Of a stretch of 64,000 bases of DNA, positions 1 to 12,571 are shown piece by piece; positions within the stretch are counted from its first letter, which is position 1; each line of letters begins with the position of its first letter. Source of the DNA: Hevea brasiliensis. Lineage: Eukaryota; Streptophyta; Magnoliopsida; Malpighiales; Euphorbiaceae. The notes under the pieces are model-generated. The model searched no databases. It worked only from the letters and a program-made list of their open reading frames with translations, and had not been told where the DNA came from. The DNA is taken from contig NC_079504.1 in the NCBI RefSeq assembly GCF_030052815.1, positions 83,069,309 through 83,133,308 on the forward strand, in the 5' to 3' direction. The position numbers were made by a program, and so were the translations under genes.

Positions 1-413
1 GCATATTCAATCAACCTTCTTTCTGTTAATTGTAATTCCACGCCAGCTTGTTTGTAGGAATCTAGAAACTTGTATGCATCCCCTATGCTACAATATACCC
101 CAGGCACTAACTTTTTAAAATTAATTATCTGTTTGTAAGGCTCGATTCTCTGCACTAGGGGTTGCTGGGGAGGGTGTGTCATATATTGGGCCATCATATC
201 TACTGTCCTCTGAAGTCCTGCAAGGGTGGCTGCCATCGGATCTACATGACCTTGAGCTATATATGGTTGTTCCTGTGGTTGTGGCTGCTCTTCCACCTGA
301 GCAGCTCTAAGTCTCCTACCATGCCTTCTAGGAGCCGGTACCTCATTCTGTGCCGATATTTCATCCAACACCTTTGACTCTTGTGCTGAGGTAGTTCTCT
401 TTCCTCTGTGCAT
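1..413 (-). CDS. Gag N-terminal part of Ty3/gypsy element F (runs off the left edge)
   Basis: Reading the minus strand from the ATG at 413-411 gives 137 codons without a stop up to the window edge, beginning MHRGKRTTSAQESK. The first ~60 residues are rich in R, Q, E and P (…APRRHGRRLRAAQVEEQPQPQ). Then comes a segment with M-A-x-x-L-A-x-L-Q-R and ending in TERRLIEYA, a layout like plant gypsy Gag N-termini, which form the capsid of the virus-like particle. It lies 219 bp downstream of the 5' LTR of the same orientation (633-11007), the expected place for gag. The start is preceded by TTTCAG/GAAGT, a good 3' splice site. The Gag differs from that of A, B, C, D and H, so F is another lineage or a distant subfamily. 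Assignment is by layout and position; the capsid core and pol lie outside the window. Confidence 0.72.
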   Translation of the reverse strand, partial: MHRGKRTTSAQESKVLDEISAQNEVPAPRRHGRRLRAAQVEEQPQPQEQPYIAQGHVDPMAATLAGLQRTVDMMAQYMTHPPQQPLVQRIEPYKQIINFKKLVPGVYCSIGDAYKFLDSYKQAGVELQLTERRLIEY

Positions 414-632
414 ACTTCCTGAAACCCAACTATATTAGTCCACGAACCAAAATAATATACTATTCATAACTGTACAATTATAAACACACATAAGCACATA
501 AGGTAGAAACTAGATGCGAGGATAACAAATTAAGGACAAATATGGACCCTATACTTTGCATGTGACCTCCTAAAAAGACTCTTTTTAAAATCCTAGATGT
601 ATACTTTCCCATGAATCTAGAGCTACCAACTT
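414..632 (-). other. Untranslated leader of element F with a primer-binding-like site
   Basis: This is the stretch between the inner end of the F LTR (633) and the gag ATG. Directly inside the LTR the minus strand reads AAGTTGGTAGCTCTAGATTC. TGGTA agrees with the first five bases of the site used by the other elements (TGGTATCAGAGC), but the rest does not, so F may use another primer tRNA or the site may have decayed. The acceptor-like TTTCAG/G is at 420-419. Otherwise the leader is AT-rich and has no convincing ORF. Confidence 0.5.
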
Positions 633-1364
633 TGTCATAACCCAATTTTTAAGCTAGACTAGCACTAGGACTTGGGTCAGCATAAGGCCCTTGAAGCCCA
701 TAGTAAGCCAAATGCTAGCCCAAACATATAGCCTATTAAAGTAGTCCAATTTCAAGGAAATAAATAGATAGAATCCGGCCATAAATTGGACTATCCAATG
801 GAAAGCATTAACTCACTCGACTTGTAATACAAAAAAAAAATAAAAAATCTAAAGAGCTCGGCTCACCCTCACAATCCTCAAAATAAATAAATAAATATTT
901 GGGAGCTCAGCTCCCTCCATCCACAATAATAAAATCCCAAGCATCCAAGTAATCTAACATAACTAAGCTTATAATTCCAAAAAAATTAAGTTATTACACC
1001 CCCAAATGAAAATAATACGTTACTGGTACATGCGGAGTTCTAGAATTGAAATAACGATAATAAAAGCACAACTAAACTTTTCTAATTAAACCTGCAAGAA
1101 AAGAAAGTATGTTATTCTTAATAAGTCCACCTGCCACCTGAGGAATAATAGTTGAATAGGGATGAGCATTCGACTCATAGAGTAAGATATTGATTTTAAA
1201 TATAATTTCTTTAACTATCTAAACATAATGAATTCTTATGTATGAAATGCAACATATTCAGATAGTTTCAAACAATTCAAACAATATTCGCACAAAAGAT
1301 AATTCGGAGCACTCACATAACTGTGTGTTACATCAATATATATATATATATATGGGAGCTGATC
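633..1364 (-). mobile_element. 5' LTR of element F, inner (3') part
   Basis: On the minus strand the LTR begins TGTAACATTCTG at 11007 and ends TATGACA at 633, with TG…CA ends. It is interrupted by solo LTR E (1365-9016); after removing E and its 5-bp duplication the F LTR is about 2.7 kb. Continuity is shown by the TGATC duplication at 1360-1364 and 9017-9021. The segment is AT-rich with a short TA repeat near the insertion point. The matching 3' LTR is outside the window. Confidence 0.75.
1337..1353. repeat. (TA)n microsatellite
   Basis: Uninterrupted alternating T and A within the F LTR, 12 bp from the insertion point of solo LTR E. Confidence 0.9.
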
Positions 1365-1881
1365 TGTCACACGTTACCCCTCTGTAAGATATGACATGAT
1401 CCCGTAGTATACCTAATAAATTAGTAAACTCTGCCTACTGATAACCTATTAAATATACTACAAGGGATTTTATACGAACCAAATTTATTTTCAGTTAAGG
1501 AATAAATTAAGTATTTTAAAAATCAAGAAGATTTTTGCAAAAAATTCGCGTGGTGACGGCTGTAATTTCGATAAACCAAATTTATTAAACCTATTATAAT
1601 CATATATCATAACATAAATCAAGCAATATTCAACTAAATGATTTTCTTCATTCAAGATCAAAAGAATAATAGTTCTTCATTTCCATCTCAAAAGAAACAT
1701 TTAATTACAAATTTATAACTTCAAAGTTACAAAAACATCATTACAATTCTTTTTATACAACTGCTCAATTGTCCTTTACAATACATATAGTTACACATTA
1801 CATCAATACACTATGTACAAGGCTATACCTAAAATATACTCGATGACAGTCCAAACATAACTCAACCCTGCTCACTCAATT

Positions 1882-4800
1882 TGTCACACCTTACCCCTCT
1901 GTAAGGTATAACATGATCCCGTAGAATACCTAATGAACTACCGAACTTCACCTACCGATAACTCATTAAGTACCCTACAAGGGATTTTAAAATAATTTCC
2001 TTATTTTTGATAAGTGGTGAGCATTTTCCAATAGGTATTTAAAACATATGATTAAAAGTAAATCAAATTAATATTTTTGGTCCATTTTGTTTTTACGCAA
2101 ATTTTATAAAAATTTTGACAGAGTCCCCTCTGTATTTTGAGAAACCAGTTCTTCAAATACCTGAAATAAAAGCACTTCCAATAATTTTCTAACCACTGCT
2201 TCAAATTCATACCCAATCTCAACCAATTTCTCAAATTCACAAGTTCAATAATTCTCAAAATACTGTCAATCAATATCATTCATATTTCCTTAGAAACAAA
2301 ACAATTTAGATACATCATTACAAGAAATTTACATTAAGAAAATCCAAACTAAAATTTATTACAACTTTATACAAACTTTATACAAGCTGCTCAAGACCGA
2401 TTTTACATGTCCATACAATTACGTGCAATACATACATCAAAATGAATATTTACAGTCAGGGTATAAATTATACCCGATAACTTCTAGCAGGTAGATCCCC
2501 TGTCCTCAGCAGCTCAATCTGCTGCTCCTCTAGTCTCTATAACTGCGACAGCATACAAAGCTATCGCTGAGTGGTGAACTCAGTGGTGCACAAACTAATA
2601 ATTTAAAACTTAATACAATTTATGCTTGACAATTCATAACAAATAGAATTTTAAAATTTCTAAATTCTTCAAAATCCATGACCTTCAGAAATCAACATTT
2701 TCATTCATGCAAATTATTCATTTGAATAACATTTTGATCAAATAATAACGATTAATTTACATTTCTTTAAGATTCCGAAACAGTACAAAATCTTTTGAAT
2801 CACTGACAAATTATTTATTTCAATCACAATTTATCAAATCATGCATAATTTAAAGGGCGTTGCCAACAATACACACAGTCGAACCCATGACCCAAAATTC
2901 GAATAGATGCCGTGTTGTACACCACGACATTTCACATACTCCCAATAACCGAGGCTAAAAGGGAGAAACAAAGACTAGCTAGTATATATGAGTACTCATT
3001 CACATCATTCCCCAACTGGCAAGCCAGAGAGGAAGAAACTCGCCCCATCAAGTGGAGGAGTTATCTCACTAGACAAGCTAATGAGAATTCACAACATATT
3101 TTGTCATGTCAACTGTGGTTTCAAATCATATTCAAAACAATTTCTATTTACAAAGCATTTACAAATCAACATTTTTAATCATCATAAATTCATGCTCAAG
3201 GTTGGCAACACATCAAACTTAAAATTTACAATCCTCAAAACAATGCAATAATTCCTTAAATGCATAAGAAAATTTGTATTCAAATTATACAATTTCATTC
3301 AATAAGTTAAAATTCTCAACACAACAAAAATCATAAATCATACAATAAATTTATTTCAAATCAATTTGGAATTGAAAAATAACAAAAGAGTTAGTTGTGC
3401 ACAAACCTCAAACGAGTCGTCCCTTAGCCTCGACTCGGTTCCTCGGGTTCCTTCCCGATATTCTTTTCAACTGAAACACACAATTTTACAATGTTTCAGT
3501 ACTAGAACTTAACACAAATCCCAAATAAATTTAGCTTCACATTTACCTAGCTCTAACGTGCTAAATTTGACGTTCTTGAAATTTTGTGTTTCGGGTTACT
3601 ATTCACTACACTATTCAAGTCAAATTATTGACTTTTTAAGGCTTAATAGGTATGGGAACTCCAACTTCACCCACATACTACATTTTGGCCATTAAACTTG
3701 TTGGTATTGGTCATTTTCTCAAAGCTTAAGTCATTTTGGCAAAATTGCCAATTTTCGATTTTGGTGCTCCGAAGTTGCACTGTTCCATTGGTCAATCTAC
3801 TGTTGGAATTTGGCAAAACTTCCTTCATAGAAAATGTTCCTTATTATCTTAAGTGTATTCTCATTTTTGGATCACCTCAATTGGAGTTTTTTAGCTCAAG
3901 TTATAGCCAAAATAAGATTACTGTTTACGTGCACTGTTCATACTGAGATTTTGGTTCTGGCAGATTTTTGGTCCAACTTTATTCAGTAATTTGATCAAGT
4001 TAAGTTCATAATTTGGTCTAACTTTCTTCATATGAAATGTTCTACTATGTCTTAGGTTTCCATCGATTCAAGAATCGCCTAAATCCGAGTTTCCTAGAGA
4101 GAGTTATAGCCCTTCAAACATTACTGCTCAAATGGAATTCTGCAGAATCGCAGGTACAGTAACTCAACTTTGCTCAATAATTTGAATGGGTTAATGGCAT
4201 AATTTGGGGTGGTGTTCTTCATGAAAGTTTTAGATCCATATCTTATCTAATTGCTGGTAAAATTTCAGGTCAATTTGACCTGTCTAGCTCGAATTATGAC
4301 CAAATGAACAGTTACTGTTCATTTGGTCAGTTTGGTGCAGTGGCAGCCTGCTCTCATTTCACTTTGGTCAATTGGTTCACCAAGTTTTAGTCAGTTTTTG
4401 GGCATGGTTCCTTAATGAAAATTGTGCCCTTTTATGTCTATTTTCATCTCCAATTGGTGGCATATCAATTGGACTTGTAAAATTTCCGTTTTGGTCCTTC
4501 AAAGTGGGTTTGGTCATGCTGCCAGCAGCATGACCATTTGACCTACGAATTTGGTTTTCATTCCAACAATTCCCACACATCTCTTTTGGTCATTATTGAC
4601 CATTTTTCATTTCACAATAGGTCAAACATGCCATTTACTCATTTCTTACATTTTTGGTTCACAAACCCTAAGTCCCAAAACCCTAACTCACTAAGTTGTT
4701 TCATTTAACCAATTCAATGCCTATATACATGCTTCTTTAACTCTATCAAGCTCATATACACCTTTAAATCCATCAAATTCATGCACACACATCAAAACCC

Positions 4801-5844
4801 TAGCTAGATGAGTTTTGCTTTAATCCTCCAACAATTAATTTCTTTTCATTTTAAGTTTATTTACAAGCTCAATAAGTTAGAAATGTAAGAATCAAACTCA
4901 AATTATCAAATTTGATTACTAACCTTTTATGTAGAATTTCCAAGTCTTTATTTCTTCAATTTTTCCTTTTCTTTCTTGCTCCAATCTTCTTTTCAAGACT
5001 CAAAGACAAGGTTTAACATGAGGAACTAGGAAATTTATGGTGTAATTTATGGTTTTAAAAGCTTAAATATAAGCTTTAATGGTGGAAAAATAAAAAGAAA
5101 GGGAGAGGAGAGCTTGGAAGAGAGAGAAACGTATGGAAGATGAATGTTTTCTATTTTTTTTTTCTTTTCTTTTTCTTTTATATCTTTAGTCTTATGGAAG
5201 ACCACAAAAGCTAATTTAATAAATAATTTAATTAATTTATTTATGGCATCATGCATGAGGTCATGCATGATGTCATCACCTTTGACTTTTCCATCTTCTT
5301 CTTCTTCTTCTTTTTTTTTTTTATTTTTATTTTTCTATTAGTTCTTTAATTTAATTCTCAATTCCGAAATTTTCTTTTCTCCATTTTTATTTGACAGTTA
5401 GGTCAGAAGTCAGCTCTCGGGGTCAATTGACCAAATTGCCCCTCGCCGGTTCATCCCGGTTTGTAAATAATTCCATATTTCTTCCGGCTCCCTGACCTAA
5501 TTATTTGACTGGCTTAACAGTTCTTTTTCATGATTTTCTCTTTTCCACTATGTTTATAAGGGTCCTAAGGACCGCAACGTCACTTTTTACGGTTCGAAAT
5601 TTGAGTTTAAAACGACTTCGCAGTCGTTCTCGAGGAGGTCACTCATCGCTGTGACTCTCGGCTCGTTTAACTTCTTATGTTCTGTTTTTCTTATTTATAG
5701 TTAACTAATTAAACATTACTAATTATTTGTGTTTATGGCTTCTCAAGTTGTCTTAAGTATGGTTCTAATCCCCTTAATTGTCCGGACTGACACCGGTCAC
5801 CGGAACAATGAAATATACCAGGCTATACCAATAGGGGTGTTACA
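1882..5844 (-). mobile_element. Solo LTR D1, nested in solo LTR E
   Basis: 3963 bp, starting TGTCACACCTTACCCC and ending AGGGGTGTTACA, flanked by a perfect CAATT duplication (1877-1881 and 5845-5849). The flanks rejoin into E: the sequence after 5849 continues the E motif that ends in GGTGCACAAA. The ends match the D LTR (38173-63726, plus strand) and D2, so they form one family. It holds a 33-bp near-perfect palindrome at 4297-4329, a donor-like AAAAG/GTTAGTA at 4923 (minus), and the LTR block common to the family near 5425 (GGTCAATTGACC). There is no coding content; the short ORFs here are not conserved in D2 or D. Confidence 0.92.
4297..4329. repeat. 33-bp palindrome within LTR D1
   Basis: Two 16-bp arms, perfect reverse complements, are separated by one base. 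The left arm begins TGACCAAATGAAC and the right arm ends TTCATTTGGTCA. Related inverted repeats occur at matching places in LTRs A (20299-20332), B (49474-49500) and H (near 24187-24217). Confidence 0.9.
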
Positions 5845-6929
5845 CAATTGCTGGATCCTTTCCTCTACTTGTGATAGCATACAAAAGCTATTGCTGAGTA
5901 ATGACACTCAATGGTGCACAAATGTAATTTTTAAACTCAATATAAAACATGATTTATCAAATCATAACAAAGAGTTTGAAATTTTCAATCACTATAAAAT
6001 CATTTATTTCAATCACATTTTATCAAAGCATTCACAAATCAATAGTGTTGCCAACAATCACACAGTTAGGGCCATAACAAAAAATTTCACGATCAATGCC
6101 GCGTTGTACATCATGATAAAGCAATCTCACCTCAATAGCCTTTACTAAAGGTGGACAAAGGCTAGCTAGCAATATGAGTACTCATCCAATCTCAACCTCA
6201 ACTGACAAGCCAGAGAGGGAAGTCATATAATCAATCTCACCTCAAATAATGAGCGACACAAGTCAAATTGCCATGCCAACTGTGATTTCAAAACAAATTC
6301 AAAATAATTTCCATTCAAATGATCACATTTTAAATCAAATAACCATATTCAATTGTCACAAATTCACATTTATGGTTGGCAACACATCAAATTCTCAAAG
6401 CACTTCAAATTACATTCAAAACCAGCTCACTCCCTTGCTACAATAAATTCAAATAGCCAACATTCGCTTTTTCAAAATTATAAATCCATTTCACAATTCA
6501 AAGTTCTCAAAACAATATATAAAATTCTCAATTACAAAAGAAAAGCATAATTGACTCATATAAAGTCCATTTAATCCAATTACAAATTTTAAAACAAAAG
6601 AGAAATCTAGTTGTGCACAAACCTTCTTACAATTTCCTCTTCTTGTCTTAGTTCTTCCCTTCTTTGGAAGTCTCCTTATCCACTGAAAATTCACAATTAC
6701 AAAGCTTTAATACTCATTCTAAGTTCTACTCATAGCTAACCAAACAAATTTCTAATGAATTCCAAAATTATAGTTGATTTTAGGTTCTAGACAGTTTTGG
6801 AACCTGACCTTAGAACCCAATTTTAACCTAGTTTCAGTCATAATTTGTAAGATAATCTTCATGAAAGTTGTCCCCCTATGTCTTAGCTTTAATTTCCTTT
6901 TTGAATCACTTAATTTGAAGTTCTAGATC

Positions 6930-7760
6930 TCTAGTTACAGCCAAAATACTTGGTACTACTCATTGGTACCTAACACTATCCTTTTCTAGTTTTCTAGATT
7001 TCCACCTAATTTTGCATTCAATATCTGAGCACCTTATGCTCAGAATCTAAACCAGGTACCTGAAACAATGTTTTAGGTCTTTCTCTTAAGTTTCCAAATC
7101 ATTTTGAATTACCTAAATTGGAGTTATGTAGAGGAAGTTATGCTCTGATTACTACCCAGAGGTCACAGGGCAAAATGGCTAAAATACAGGAATTCCAGAT
7201 TTGAGATTTCTAAATTATTCTAACATTTTCCCTAATTTTCCCCAAGAACTAGGTCTAGGTCAAAATATGAAATTTGTAGTTCTATGTCTTATGAGTATTT
7301 TGGTTTTGGAATCATTCAATTGCTATTGTGTAGCTTAAGTTATGGCAAGTTTGCCAAAACTGGTCAGATGACTAATTATTCACATTTTCTAGGTTCAGTC
7401 TAGAATCAGGGCAGATTTCTAGATTTACTTTATTCAAGTAATTTGGCTAAGCTAGGGTTATAATTTGACTTCATGATCCTTATGTGAATTTTCCCCTATC
7501 TCTCAAGATTACATAGGTTTACGAATTACCCAATTTGGAGTTTTCTAAGGTGAGTTATGCTTAATTAAGTAAGTACTATTCATTTGGTCAATTTTTCAAG
7601 GTCCAGAATTACAATTCCGAATTTAAGCCCTAAGTGAGGTATTTTATGGCCATTTTCTAGGCAAGTATCCAACATGAAAGTTTGAGCATTATATCATAAG
7701 TTTCATTTCCAGTTAGTTTCACACAAATTGGAGCTATGTAGCTCAACTTATGAGCATCCA
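6930..7760 (-). repeat. Diverged ~200-bp tandem repeats in LTR E
   Basis: The motif AGTTAYGG (reverse of CCRTAACT), followed by related flanks, recurs near 6935, 7137, 7350, 7555 and 7747, at spacings of about 202, 213, 205 and 192 bp. The same unit and spacing occur in LTRs A, B, G and H. Identity between units is low by eye, so these are old or functionally constrained repeats. Confidence 0.65.
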
Positions 7761-8170
7761 AACACATTGGACTCAAGCTGTCCAGATTCAAAGCCTAAGG
7801 TTCAATTGCACTACCATTAATTCCTTCACCAAACCAACATTATTTCTCATTCAATGTACATAAAATGACCATAATATGACATCAAGAATGCTAATTGAGT
7901 TCCATACCACAAAAATCCTAATTTCTCAAAACCTTAAATTCTCAACTTTCAATTTGAAGCAAATTCAACACATAATTCATGTATACACTTCATTCAACTC
8001 TAGAATTTATGTTAAATCAAACCAAAACACCAAAACTCCATATCCCCCTAACCCTAGCCGAATTTAATACATCCATTTCATGCAAAATTTTTATCATTTT
8101 TTCATGTTAATTCTCTATAATCAAACTTAAATTCAAAGAATATATAGTAAACTAACTTGGATGACACTTA

Positions 8171-8171
8171 C
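8171..8171 (-). promoter_or_regulatory. Consensus splice-donor-like site in LTR E
   Basis: The minus strand reads TTTGAG/GTAAGTGTC, with the first intron base at 8171. It fits the plant 5' splice consensus and lies at the position of the GAG/GTTAGTG sites of the other LTRs. Confidence 0.55.
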
Positions 8172-8434
8172 CTCAAATGGAAATTTCCAATCTTCTAATT
8201 CTTCAATTTTCTTGCTTCCTTTCTTCCAATCTAGTGCTAATTTGAGGTTTTCTTAAGGTTGGCTATGGAAATTTATGGAAGAAAATGGAGTTTCAAAGCT
8301 TTGAAAATGAGCAAAAATGGTGGAGGAAGAGAGAGACTGAGGACGGCACAAGTGGAGAAGAAGAAGAAGATGAAATTTGTTGATTTTTAATGTCTTTTTG
8401 TCTTTATTTATAATTATCTCAAATTAAATATTTA

Positions 8435-8458
8435 AATTATAATTATAATTATAATTAT
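8435..8458. repeat. AATTAT microsatellite (4 units)
   Basis: Four perfect AATTAT units inside LTR E, in the AT-rich stretch upstream of its presumed transcribed part. Confidence 0.85.
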
Positions 8459-9021
8459 TTTTATACAATTTTATTAATTCCATCCATGTCCCATTTAAAT
8501 TTTCCTACACATATCACTTAATTTAATTCCATTCTAATATTTTAATCTTACTCATTTTAATGGACATTTAGGTCAAAAGTCAACTCTTAAAGTGAATTGA
8601 CCAAAATACCCCTCATCAGATTATAGTATATCTTTTTCAGTAATACCCGATGAATCCTTCGGTTCTGATTCACCTTTTTGTGCTTATTTCCTTTCCATTT
8701 CTTTGATTTAATAATCCCAATAATTCCTCAATAATTTCTTAATTAAGAATTCTATAGGATTCCACTCGAATTTAGGGTAGCAACTGAACTAACAGGCGCT
8801 TTCCGGATAGGTCACCCATCATCGGGACTTAAGCTCATTTAACCGATTTGCACTCCATTTCTCTTATTTTTCTCCAACCTCATTTGATCTTTATTAATTT
8901 AATTTATGACTTTTCTGTGTGATTTAAGTATGGTTCTAGACATCCTAACCATTCGAGCAGACATTAATTATCAGAATAGTAGAATGTATAGAACTACCTA
9001 ATGTGAGGGTGTTACATGATC

Positions 9022-11007
9022 CCCTAGGCAGCTCTTTTAATTCCAATACCTGCCAGTGAGGTCAATTCAAGTCAGACTTTCTCTTAATAATCCAAGTGCA
9101 GGGGTTAGTGAGATCAACTCAAAGTTCTACTCACCCTAACTTATCCATATATAAGGATTGGGTCCCAGTAAGTCAAGCTCCAACCGCGACTATTGGTCCT
9201 TCCCAAGTCCACATCCATACCATACATACACTAATACACGCACACAGCTCCAAATCACCTTAAGGTGACATCCACGAACAAGTTCAACAAGATATTCAAC
9301 AAAGAGCATGCTTGGCATAAAACTAAATATATACATACATATATGTGAATGCATGAGCATGCCTTGAATATAAATTATTAATATTGAAATTATAAATAAA
9401 ATCAATATCTACTCACAGATTAACTGAAGACCATTGAGGTAGCTAGGAAGAGGAGGAAGGTTGACTTGGATCGCCAAAAAAATTATATTCATGAATTATC
9501 AATATTAAAACAAAACAAAAATTTAAAAAGTCAAAGGCACACTAAATTTATGTTGAAAATTTGGTAGAGTTTTTTTGTACCTAAGACCTGCCCAACCTGC
9601 AAAGTAACTCAAACAACACTTCCTAAATCAATGGCCTTAGGCCCATAGCACAATAACAACATACTGCCCCTCTTAGGCCTACCAAACCAGTCAAAACTCA
9701 TATAACTGCACAATTTAGCTATTAAGCTTAAAATTAACATTTTGTAAAAACTATTCAAAATAATCCAAAAAATTCTATAATCATGCCCCATAGTCCTTAG
9801 CAATGCCATTTTACTATTGCAAAAGGAATTATAATTTTCTAGGTACCCATAAATATTTTATGAATTTTATTCTAAACTTAGCATTAGGCAAAAAAGGCAA
9901 ATTGGAGTTCGAATTTACTTACACTAATTCCGACATCTGGAGTGCATACGAGGCATTTAAAAATAGTGGAAAGCACTATAATATTGACTCACTTCCAAAG
10001 TGGGTCTAAGAGCCTGCCTATCTGGCCTGAAAATGTAGTCCCGATCGCCGGTGGAATTTCCTCAAAACAAAAATACCTACGTGAAGCTCACAACACTAGC
10101 AGTTAGAATATAATTTTTATTTAATTAATAAGACTCATTTAAGACCTGAAAAATCACTTGCAAGATCATGGGATCCACCAAATTTTTGGAGCCAAAAAAA
10201 TTCCAAATTAAAGTCGTTGCGAAACTCTCGTCAAGTGGACTGAGCTAGTGGTTTCAGAATTTCAATGGGATTCACAGTTTAGGAGAAATCTAACCCAAAA
10301 TTTGAAAAGGATTAAAACTTCCTAGGCTCAATTCACATAAACTGCTTCATAAAAATTGATAAAATTAGTGTCCTTGAAAAGCTCTCGAGGAGTATAATAT
10401 AATGGGGACTAGGCTCGGTCCGATTGGTGGCCGGATTCACTGGAATCAATAAAGGAAGTTGAAAAGTCACGCTTGAGGAGGGAGGAAGTTTAGGTGTGTT
10501 TTTCGGCCAGATGGAGAAGTAGCGACGGTGGGGGAGGCTGGCTAGAGAGGCGCTGGCAAGGGAGGAAGGAGGGGGAAGGGATGGTTGGCAGTGGGGGTGA
10601 GGGAGGAGCGAGAAATTGAAGAGAGAAGGGAGGGAGTGTATGGCGTGCGAAGAAAGGAAGAAGAAAATGAGGAGGGTCGGTTCGATTCGATCCTGTTAGA
10701 TTGGCTGGTTTGATTCAGGACACCCGAAATTTAATTTTTTACTCTATCTTAGAACCTAAAACAAGGCTTGAAAATTTCGAAAAAAATTACAGAAAACTCA
10801 AAAAAAATTATGGAGTCCAAATATATTTTTAAACTTTCCACGTGATCTTTAAATTAATTTTTAAAAATTATTAAAATTAATTATCTTGAAAAATAAAAAT
10901 CCGATGTTGAAAACCCAGAAAATTCAAATTAGATACCATAATATTGAATACATTAAAATATCATAATTTACACGTAAAATAATTATTTAAAATTTCAGAA
11001 TGTTACA
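9022..11007 (-). mobile_element. 5' LTR of element F, outer (5') part
   Basis: Continuation of the F LTR after the TGATC duplication, ending GAATGTTACA at 11007 (minus-strand start TGTAACATTC). On the minus strand a pyrimidine-rich, GC-richer stretch at about 10680-10480 (CTCCCTCCC, CCTCCTTCC) follows AT-rich sequence. This is the usual look of a transcript start region downstream of a TATA element, but I could not fix a TATA box. No conserved coding content was seen; short ORFs at 9190-9405 and 9609-10009 have no recognisable product. Confidence 0.72.
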
Positions 11008-11245
11008 AATTGTGTTTCCTCCTCCGTCTTCTTCTCAGATTTGCTTCTTGATTCTATTAGACATTTTTGGAGATTTTCCAAATTGTGATCAATATAAATA
11101 TCTCTTGATTCAGTTCCAGAAAATGATTTTAATTTAGACATAGAACTAAGGATGGATAAGGGGAAAAAATATCTACACCATCTTATCTAACCTATACAAA
11201 TTGATTAAGGGTTTCTAATTATATATATTTATATATATATATGTA
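11008..11245. other. Unassigned 238-bp spacer between elements F and G
   Basis: The only stretch with no LTR or internal-region similarity that I can see. It begins AATTGTGTTTCC, and its first five bases (AATTG) would be the right-hand target duplication of F. It ends in an (AT)-rich run ending ATGTA, which would be the left-hand duplication of G. It could be host DNA or an older element. Confidence 0.5.
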
Positions 11246-12571
11246 TGTAACACCCCTAACCTGTCTACAGTGTAGTCAAGCAATATGTGCTACATTCGGT
11301 GCCGGAGCATCCTATCTTATCCTGTCTTATACTAAATTCATTTATTTATTTTATCTTACGTGTAGTAAAAATTTTTTTTATCACATCTTATTTTTTTTTT
11401 TAATGAAGACCTAGACAGAGTCTCCTCTACTTTTATTAATGCATAGTGGGTGTCACTATTTACCTGTTAAAAACAAATTATATCCATTTCATTTTCTTTA
11501 AACCATGTCATATCATCACAATACTTATAATCATTTCAAGTAAATAAAATACTTCATTGCATTCATATAAACTCAAGTATAATATTTACAATCATAAAAT
11601 GACTTACACTATTTACTTACATACAATAACCAAAATGCAAAATTTAACTATACATGAGCCCTACCAAAATAACAGTCTGAGGTGATAACCAATCTGTAAC
11701 AGATCTGATCAGAATCCTATCTAGAACTACTGCTACTGATGCTGCTACTGCTACTGCTCTCCTGTACCTACGCGATGGAAAAACCAACACGCTAAGTATA
11801 ACGCTTAGTGGTGCATAAAATAAAGGAAAAATAACTAAACAATTCAAAATAATTATTCTATGTGTAATTTCATAAGTTTCTAAGTTACTTATATATTTTA
11901 TGAAATTTTGGGAGCAAGTAAATTATTATGATCTTCTTTGGTCATTTATGTCATTTTCAATCTCATTCCTCATCTCTGTGATGTCTTCATAAAATTATTT
12001 AAATTTAAGATTTATTATTCATATCTATGCCCAAGTAACCTATAACAAACTATAAAGACTGGATAAGTGAGAGTATACTAGTTAAACATCCGTATGTCTA
12101 ACATGTATACATCTATCATATTAGATACAAAGCCAGCGGGCAAGCATAAAGCCAGAAATAAAAATCAGGCACAATGGCCAACGGGCAGGCATAAAGCCAG
12201 TAGAAAAACCATCTTAGACATATATTGTCTATCAATGATTATTTCTGTGGGCAGTACTGCAATCTGTAGTCCCTAATTGGTATACTAATCGATCCATGCT
12301 ATATAAATAAGTCTAGGTGTACTTTGGGCAAAATAGAGTTATTAAGTATTTATAATTTCATATTATGTGCTAGTTGTATTTAATAACATTTACATGTTAC
12401 TTATGATGGGAAACATAAGTTTCACATGCATATTCAGGTCACTTTTGTGTTTAACAATTTATTTTGATTAACTTCATATCATATAACAAGTCATTTTATG
12501 AACCTTTCTCAAAGTCTAGATTTGATGTCTCAAGTTCACCTAACAAATTGGTCAAGGTATGGCCATTGTTT
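11246..12571 (-). mobile_element. 3' LTR of element G, inner-coordinate part
   Basis: Starts TGTAACACCCCTAACC; the reverse complement resembles the 3' end of the H LTR (CACCGAATGTGGC… GGGTAAGGGG…CA). A stem-loop-like CTAAGTATAACGCTTAG with neighbouring CTACGCGATGG (near 11767-11812) is the G copy of a block seen near the 3' end of LTRs A, B and H. The LTR is interrupted by solo LTR D2. The G LTR without D2 is about 3.7 kb. Confidence 0.82.

Larger units (their letters stand above)
1365..9016 (-). mobile_element. Solo LTR E (Tekay-like), itself split by solo LTR D1
   Basis: The unit starts TGTCACACG and ends GGGTGTTACA, the reverse complement of a TGTAACACCC…TGACA LTR. It is flanked by a perfect TGATC duplication (1360-1364 and 9017-9021). 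No internal region, primer-binding site or polypurine tract lies next to it, so it is a solo LTR left by LTR-LTR recombination. Without D1 and its duplication its length is about 3684 bp. Its last ~110 bases resemble the ends of D, D1 and D2 (CCCCTCTGTAAG…GATCCCGTAG), so it is a related subfamily. It contains a perfect donor-like GAG/GTAAGTG at 8171 on the minus strand and ~200-bp degenerate repeats. Confidence 0.9.

Noticed and set aside
5729..6148. 139-codon plus-strand ORF
   Set aside because: It runs across the boundary between solo LTR D1 and LTR E, antisense to both; a chance ORF.
11008..11245. A host exon or small RNA gene in the unassigned spacer
   Set aside because: No ORF of useful length, no tRNA-like fold seen by eye, and AT-rich low-complexity sequence at its right end.
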